Source: Cristatella mucedo | Taxonomy: Eukaryota; Bryozoa; Phylactolaemata; Cristatellidae | Length of the DNA stretch: 64,000 nt | NCBI GenBank assembly: GCA_009760855.2 | Contig: WPIO01000226.1 | Location: 1 to 64,000, forward strand | Direction of reading: 5' to 3' | Shown: positions 58,422 through 64,000 of the stretch, in pieces | Layout: every line of letters begins with the position of its first letter | How positions within the stretch are numbered: the first letter of the stretch is position 1 | Program-made: the position numbers and the translations under genes | Notes under the pieces: model-generated | What the model was told of the DNA's origin: nothing | Database searches by the model: none | What the model saw: only the letters and a program-made list of their open reading frames with translations

Positions 58422-58799
58422 AAGAGCATACTGTAATGGGCACCACGGGAAGATCTGTATGCTTAATCTTGTAAGGTAAGAATCACCTTGCACAAACTGG
58501 CTCTGCTGGAAGAGTAAATGGCCTCATTGTGGACACTTCTACTCACACCTGGCCATCAGTTGATTGTTGACTGTGCCAGGGCAGTACATGACTGGCGGTG
58601 GCCAATGGTGTATGCTTTGGTATATCTGTCGTACTATGCACTCTGGGCTTTGCCAGATTGGTAGTGGTACCTAATACAGATGTAGAAATACATACTTGAG
58701 ATTGCTAAGAACTCAAGGATCATGATACTTATATAGCACACATTGCAAAATGACAGATGTCCACAAGATGTTGACTGCAGTCAGCCAGCCTAGCAGTGG
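58422..58799 (+). other. 3' flank of the zinc finger gene, partly shared with 38.9 kb
   Basis: 58493-58640 (CACAAACTGGCTCTGCTGGA..) matches 38925-39070. No clear AATAAA signal found close to the stop. Confidence 0.55.
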
Positions 58800-58982
58800 C
58801 TCATGCCACGATGACACACTAGGAAAGGTGTTTGCTTTACACGACCTCGGTTCCAACCAAGGTCGTGGGTTCGAATCCTGCGGTGGGCGATCATTTATCG
58901 CCACTGCCAGTGGTGGTGATAGCTTTAAAGGTTCTTCTGTTGCTATACAAAAGAGGCAGTTAAATCAGCTAGTATTTCTTTT
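58800..58982 (+). repeat. SINE1 copy
   Basis: CACGATGACACACTAGGAAA head, B box GGTTCGAATCC, hairpin and AATCAGCTAGTATTTCTTTT tail. Confidence 0.92.
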
Positions 58983-59179
58983 ACCGAAATCAGCTACTAG
59001 GTGCTCAGAGCTCTGATTCTCAACGCTCCAACGTGTAATTGACATTAAGGTGCATCACATTCAGGGTACACCTGAATAACTTAAATCCCCACATAATCCA
59101 TCCCCACATGGGTGGCAGCACATTTTCTTTAACTAAACGATGCATAATAATAAAACTAACTTACTAGTTATGAGCTAAC

Positions 59180-59335
59180 CCAGTGTGATTAGGAAATTGT
59201 AAAGCCTGCGCTCAAAATTGGCTCTGCCAACATATCTCCTGTTGAATCAGCTCAAAATCTAGGTGTCATGTGCTAAAGTGACCTCTCGTTAGACGACCAC
59301 ATCAGTTCCACAATCAAGTCTCGCAGAGTTTTCCG
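59180..59335 (+). mobile_element. CR1/L2-type LINE fragment
   Basis: Reads SANISPVESAQNLGVMC then SDLSLDDHISSTIKS, the post-catalytic RT segment. Truncated both sides. Confidence 0.7.
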
Positions 59336-59404
59336 AGGCCGCTCTCTAACGAGGGGAGGAGTAATGCCTCGAGACTCAAGTCCTTACTCCTGCCTATACC
59401 AGGG

Positions 59405-59930
59405 CGCTGGCTTTTAAAAATGGTGCTTGTCACTGTTGTGATATATCGACCTCCATTTGGCTGTCTACACTTGTTTTTAAAGGAGTTTTCCAGTTCCTCA
59501 CTAAAATATTCTTTCGTGAAATGTGGCTATTTTGAGATTATGACACCGTGGCTTGTTTATGGGCTGTTGTGAATTTCGGTAGCTACATGTAAGTAGCCGG
59601 CTGCAAAGGCTAGCGGAGTTTCGTCGACGATGCCAGGCAGGGAAGTCGCACACTGGCCGGCTGCGGCGTCCGAGTGAATAGACGTCTTTGAGCTTCCTGC
59701 TATGGCGTTCTGAGTGGTGGCCCATCTGCCGCTAGGAAGAATGTCAAACTACATGACTGGCCGTCACTAATTGCCGGAGACTTCAAAATTCACGTTGACA
59801 ACCCTAGCCACAGCCAGGTCTGCTCTTTTCTTGACTATCTAGAGAGCTGGGCCCACAAACGACGCCTTTTTTTAAAAGATACCAAACTAGCCGTCACGTG
59901 TCAGTATGGATCGTGCCCATAGGGCGGGCT
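59405..59930 (+). mobile_element. LINE endonuclease fragments
   Basis: VTVVIYRPPFGCLHLFLKEF near 59430 and IAGDFKIHVDNPSHSQ with FLDYLESW near 59790 are colinear parts of the apurinic-type endonuclease. About 180 unrelated bases lie between (59560-59740), so an insertion or rearrangement is likely. Confidence 0.75.
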
Positions 59931-59987
59931 GGACGTCAGCTAGATTTGGAACCGTATGATGGAAAGTCTCACCTGCGCCCCAGTATA

Positions 59988-60123
59988 AAATTCATTTGTA
60001 TAGCACCCCAAGATAACTTAATCTCTATTCAGGCGCTGCACTTATGCGTCGGGGCTCAAGCCCACGACCTCAGCCAGACCTTGGTCGGGGCTAGCACCTT
60101 CACCGCCGGACCAAATCAGCAAT
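59988..60123 (-). repeat. SINE3 copy
   Basis: Plus strand ATTTGTATAGCACCCCAAG, CAGGCGCTGCACTTATGC and CTCAGCCAGACCTTGGTCG. Head decayed. Confidence 0.85.
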
Positions 60124-60860
60124 TCCGCGAGCTCCCGAAGTGCTTGGAATACTGCCGTTTCTTTGGACTAAGGACCTACTCTACCGGTAAGTTACCGGGA
60201 TGACCGACTTGTGCATGTAATGCGGTTATTGTCTTGCTGGGCACAGCATTCTGCTGCTTTCGCAGCTAACCGTCGCGTTCGGTTCCCATTTAACACTGCT
60301 GCTGCAACGGAAGCACAGTGACTATCTATCACAGTATGTTGCTAAAAAGTACACTAGCTCCCTGGTTCTGTCTAGGCTCAACCGCTACAATTCCATTTTG
60401 TTGAGGTTAACGAAAGCAACCATTAGCTTATTAAGGACCGACGTCAAGGTGAATGTATTTCTAGCAAAGTCGCGGTCTTGAGCCATATCAACCAGTGTTA
60501 CGAGTTCACTCACCAAATTCGACGCGCTCTCACTTGCCCGGTCTCGTGTTATGACCTTAATTTTCTCGGACCAGCGAGCCTATTCATGGATTTAAAGGCA
60601 ATGCAGCTGCAATTAACAAAATATGTTTTGCTTAATGGTGGTATTTCCGAATAACAGGAGACCGGCGCTTCACTTTTAATGCCATATACATGCTTCAATT
60701 GTGCATATTATTTATTATTCATTGCCATTAGTTTATAAGCTTCTTTTTCAACCTAAGTGAGGTATATGGAAATACATTTTTAATCTCTTGGGGTACTCAA
60801 CAACTGCATTACTATTATTAGTGTAACTCTTCTTACAATTGTGGGTATTCATCACTAATT
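60124..60860. other. Mostly unassigned
   Basis: 60155-60250 is the block shared with 53020-53115. The rest is AT-rich with no gene or known repeat seen. Confidence 0.45.
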
Positions 60861-60887
60861 TATGTGCTTGATTTAAGTCAAAGTGAA

Positions 60888-60985
60888 GTACAGTGGTACC
60901 CTGTAGCATACGAGCTTAATTCATTCCGTGTCGGTGTTCGTAACTCAAATTACTCACATTTCAAATCAGTTTTTCTAATCGAAAT
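60888..60985 (+). mobile_element. Tigger-like terminal inverted repeat fragment
   Basis: TACAGTGGTACCCTGTAGCA then TACGAGCTTAATTCATTCCG and GTTCGTAACTCAAATTACTC follow the pattern of mariner/Tigger-type MITE ends (CAGTGGTACC after a TA). The partner end was not found. Confidence 0.6.
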
Positions 60986-61119
60986 GAACTGCAGCTTCAG
61001 CATCAACATGCAATGCGGCAGTAGCAGTGGGGGCAACAGCAGCAGCTGCTGCAGAATCACCAGCATCATGCGCATCACAATCAGATGCAGAAGTAGCAGT
61101 GCGTGCAACAGTGCGAACA

Positions 61120-64000
61120 AGTCATCGGTCACGTTTAATGACTTGGTCAACAAAGGCAGTAGCTGTCGGTGACTTGGGCTGCGTCTCTCTTTTGCAGTTA
61201 CCATGTTGTACTGAATAGCACCAGTGGATCAAATCAAGTCGGGTTTTTTCAGCAACCGACTGGTTCGCATCACGAGCATGACGAGCGGTTCCATGATTAC
61301 TAAAATCTAAGAAACCTTGCCATCGTCCTCCCAATGCGAGACCGCTTGCCTCTCTAATCGCTTGCTAGCTATTCAGTATGTTCGTAATAAGAAACGTCAT
61401 TGCCAACGATAAAAAGAGAAACGATTGCAGTTACAATGGAAATAACTATATAAACGATGTGAAAACTAAACAGAGCGACAATTTCGGAAATATTAAAAGG
61501 TATACAATTGACGCGGTTTACTAGACAAGTAAAATAGCAGTCCGAAACCGTGTTTATTGTACCTGAGTTGCGTTTACTTCAGACTATTAGATCGTGCTTC
61601 ACGGAAAAGAGGGTGAGGATTTTGAGGGCTCAATATCACATTGTTCATGATTAGTTTCCCAGCTGGACAGATCGGCCGAGTGAGTCAGCCAGCTGCCCGA
61701 AGCAGCAAGTCACGTGACACGAAGGCAATACCAATGACAGTCTGGGTCACGAATTTTACGTGCAACCAGTTTGCCAAGCGGTTCTAAAATCGCAGCAGTC
61801 ACAGAAAAAGCTTGCCCTCCTACTGCCAATGCGACACTACTGGTGCCTCTCATTGCCCGCTAGCTACATAAGTGTGCTCGTAATGACGACCTAATCGTTA
61901 GCTATAAAGAGAGAAACAATTATGGAAAGTGTAACAAACACCATACCGGAAATAACAAGGAGATATACAAGGAGTAACTGTATTCACTGTTCCCGAGCTA
62001 CGTCTACCACTAAATATTCGACCGTCCTTGACAAAGCAAGGGTTGAGTTTTGAGGGTACTAGGTTACGTGTACCATTACTATCGTTCGAGCTTGGTTGTG
62101 CGACCGCCTAAGAGGCTGCCCGGACAGTTTGTACACGTTAAAAGCTGGCATAACCACCAACGAGAATTTACTGAGCGAATGGTTCGCACGACTGGCGCTT
62201 CAACAGCCTCAACTATAAAAAAATAGTTAAGTTGCTTAGCTCAACCACAGAACCTAACCTCTATTTAGGTGCTTGACGCGTAACTCAGGGCTCGAGCAGG
62301 CGGCCTCAGCCAGACCTATGTCGGGGCGCTAACCAAAGAGGCTGTAAAAGAAAAAGGCATCCGCACTGTAAAGCACGATGCCGTAAGATGGTTCAGCAAA
62401 GAGATTTGTCCGATTTAATTAAATGGGCATGATAATGCCCACTTCAGGCTGCTTCGCTAGGAACCGTAGCTATTAACAGGCTTATGACGTTCTTGGAAAT
62501 AACAGAAAGCTTGGATTTGGCAGGATGTTGTAGAGATACACAAACAAGGTCCTGACATCAAAGTCCTGCTGCTTTGCATGGAGCAGTACTACAGCGGCTT
62601 AAGCATGCGCCACGATAATCAGGTACTTTTTGCCGAATCAATGTTTGAGCCTAGCTTCAAGACACAGGTCATCGGTCACGTTTACTTACTTATTAACAAA
62701 TGCAGTAGCTATGGGTGACCTGGGCTGCCTCTCTCTTTTTCAGTTACCATTTGGTACTGAATAGCACGACTGGATTAAACCAGTTCGGTTTTTTTTTAGA
62801 AACCGAATGTTTCGCATCGCGAGCTTGTCGAGCGGTTCAAAGAATACTAAAATCTGAGAAACCTTGCTCCCGTGCCCCCAATGCAAGACCACTTGCGTTT
62901 CGAATGGCTTGTTAGCTATTCAGTATGTTCGTAAAGAAAAACCTCAATGCTAACGATAAAAAGAAAAAAGATTGTAGTTACAATGAAAATTACTATGAAG
63001 ACAATGTAAAAACTAACCAGAGCGACAATTTAAGAATCTCTAAAAATGACGAAATCAATTAGCTGAACTAAAAAGTAAAATTGCAGTCCGAAACCGTGTT
63101 TGTTGTACCGGAGTTGCGTTTACCACAGACCATGGGATCGTGCTTCACAGAAAAGAGTGTGAGGATTGGCATACGACCCCTGCCTCAGCAAGACCTCTGT
63201 CAGGGCGCTAACTGAAGAGGCTGAAAAAGAAAGAGGCTACCGCATTTGGAACCAGTATGCCTTAAGATGGTTTGGAAAAGTGATTTGTCCCATTATTTTC
63301 AATAGGCATGATAAAGCCCACATAAGATTGCTTCGCTAGGAACCGTAGCTATTGCCATGCTTAGGACGTTCTTGGAAATACCAGGAAGGTTTGGATTTGG
63401 AAGAATCTTGTACAGATACACAACCAAGATCCCGACATCAAAGTGCTGCTGCTTTGCATGGAGCAGTACTACAGCAGCTTTAGCATGTGCAACGCAAATC
63501 AAGTACTTTCTGCCGAATCAATGATTAAGCCTGGCTTCAAGGAACAAGTCATCGGTCACGTTTACATACATGGTCAACAGAGGAAGTAGCTGTGGGTGAA
63601 TTGGGCTGCGTCTCTCTTTTGCAGTTATCATGTTGTACTGAATAGCACCAGCAAATAAAAACACATCGATTTTTTTGTTAGAAACCGAATGTTTCGCATC
63701 GCGAGCTTCTTGGGCGGTTCAAAGATTACAGAAATCTGCAAACTAACCAGAGCGACATATTCAGCAATACTGAAAAAGACGAAATCAACGTGGTGAACTA
63801 GATAAGTAAAATTGCAGTCCGAAACGGTGTTTTTCGTAACGGAGATGCGTTCACCACAGACCATGAGATCGTGCTTCAAAGAAAACAGTGTGAGGATTGG
63901 CATACGACCCCTGCCCCAGCAAGACCTCTGTCAGGGCGCTAACCGAAGAGGTTGTTAAAGAAAGAGGCTACCACATTGTGAACCAAGATGCCTTAAGATG
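61120..64000. repeat. Tandem array of ~880-base units, running off the window
   Basis: CATCGGTCACGTTTA recurs at about 61122, 62669 and 63548, and GGGCGCTAAC at about 62324, 63210 and 63932. Complete spacing is about 880; the third unit is about 150 bases shorter by an internal deletion, and the region 61640-62220 is a diverged unit. Each unit holds TGTTGTACTGAATAGCACC, CCGAATGTTTCGCATCGCGA and CAGTCCGAAACCGTG in order. A SINE3 remnant (62222-62340) became part of the unit: later units keep GCAAGACCTCTGTCAGGGCG. No convincing gene. Confidence 0.8.
62222..62340 (-). repeat. SINE3 remnant inside the tandem array
   Basis: CTAACCTCTATTTAGGTGC, GGCTCGAGCAGGCGGCCTC and CAGCCAGACCTATGTCGGGG mark a decayed SINE3. 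Confidence 0.75.

Noticed and set aside
61120-64000. CRISPR array
   Set aside because: Direct repeats are ~880 bases without short spacers; eukaryotic satellite context.

Overview
This is repeat-rich nuclear DNA from a eukaryote, most likely an invertebrate animal. The evidence is an array of animal-type C2H2 zinc fingers, CR1/L2-type LINEs, tRNA-derived SINEs with A and B boxes, relics of hAT and pogo/Tigger DNA transposons, an LTR-element fossil, and very long simple repeats. There is no sign of bacterial gene organisation. I cannot name the species. A degenerate CCCTAAA (plant/alga-type telomere-like) tract at 43.0-43.2 kb is odd for an animal.

Only one gene looks intact: a nine-finger C2H2 protein at 57510-58421 (+). 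A second long open frame at 3723-6191 (-) encodes an 822-residue alanine-rich coiled-coil protein. It belongs to a dispersed multicopy family: a decayed copy with the same ~750-base upstream region lies at 14735-17680 (+), and a more distant relative at 20671-21900 (+). A possible first coding exon sits at 11311-11463 (+). I do not trust any other open frame as a gene.

Layout. 0-0.7 kb: fossil of a virus-like phospholipase-type capsid gene split by a SINE. 0.75-3.4 kb: a hairpin, an LTR-like repeat and an element with ~400-base inverted arms. 3.4-7 kb: minisatellites running into the coiled-coil gene. 7-8.6 kb: LINE remains. 10-14.7 kb: LINE, SINE and AT-rich repeats. 14.7-22 kb: coiled-coil copies around a Gypsy-like LTR fossil. 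22.3-23.7 kb: a cluster of dispersed LTR-like repeats. 24.9-26.5 kb: a rearranged LINE. 27-37 kb: GC-rich blocks, CGG, AT and 1.3 kb of GA repeats, and a ~165-base tandem array. 38-49.4 kb: LINE graveyard, a second ~165-base array and a 1.8 kb element with inverted ends. 49.4-52.3 kb: hAT transposase relic hit by two LINE tails and three SINEs. 54.6-56.4 kb: Tigger transposase relic. 57.5-58.4 kb: zinc finger gene. 59-60.1 kb: LINE endonuclease pieces. 61.1 kb to the end: tandem array of ~880-base units.

Names used here are my own. LINE-A is a CR1/L2-type element ending in ATTAC repeats. LINE-B is a CR1/L2-type element ending in a conserved ~65-base tail plus ATT repeats. SINE1 is a tRNA-headed ~185-base SINE. 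SINE3 is a tRNA-headed SINE whose tail resembles that of LINE-B, so LINE-B is its probable driver. Identities and repeat periods were judged by eye; no alignment or database search was run.
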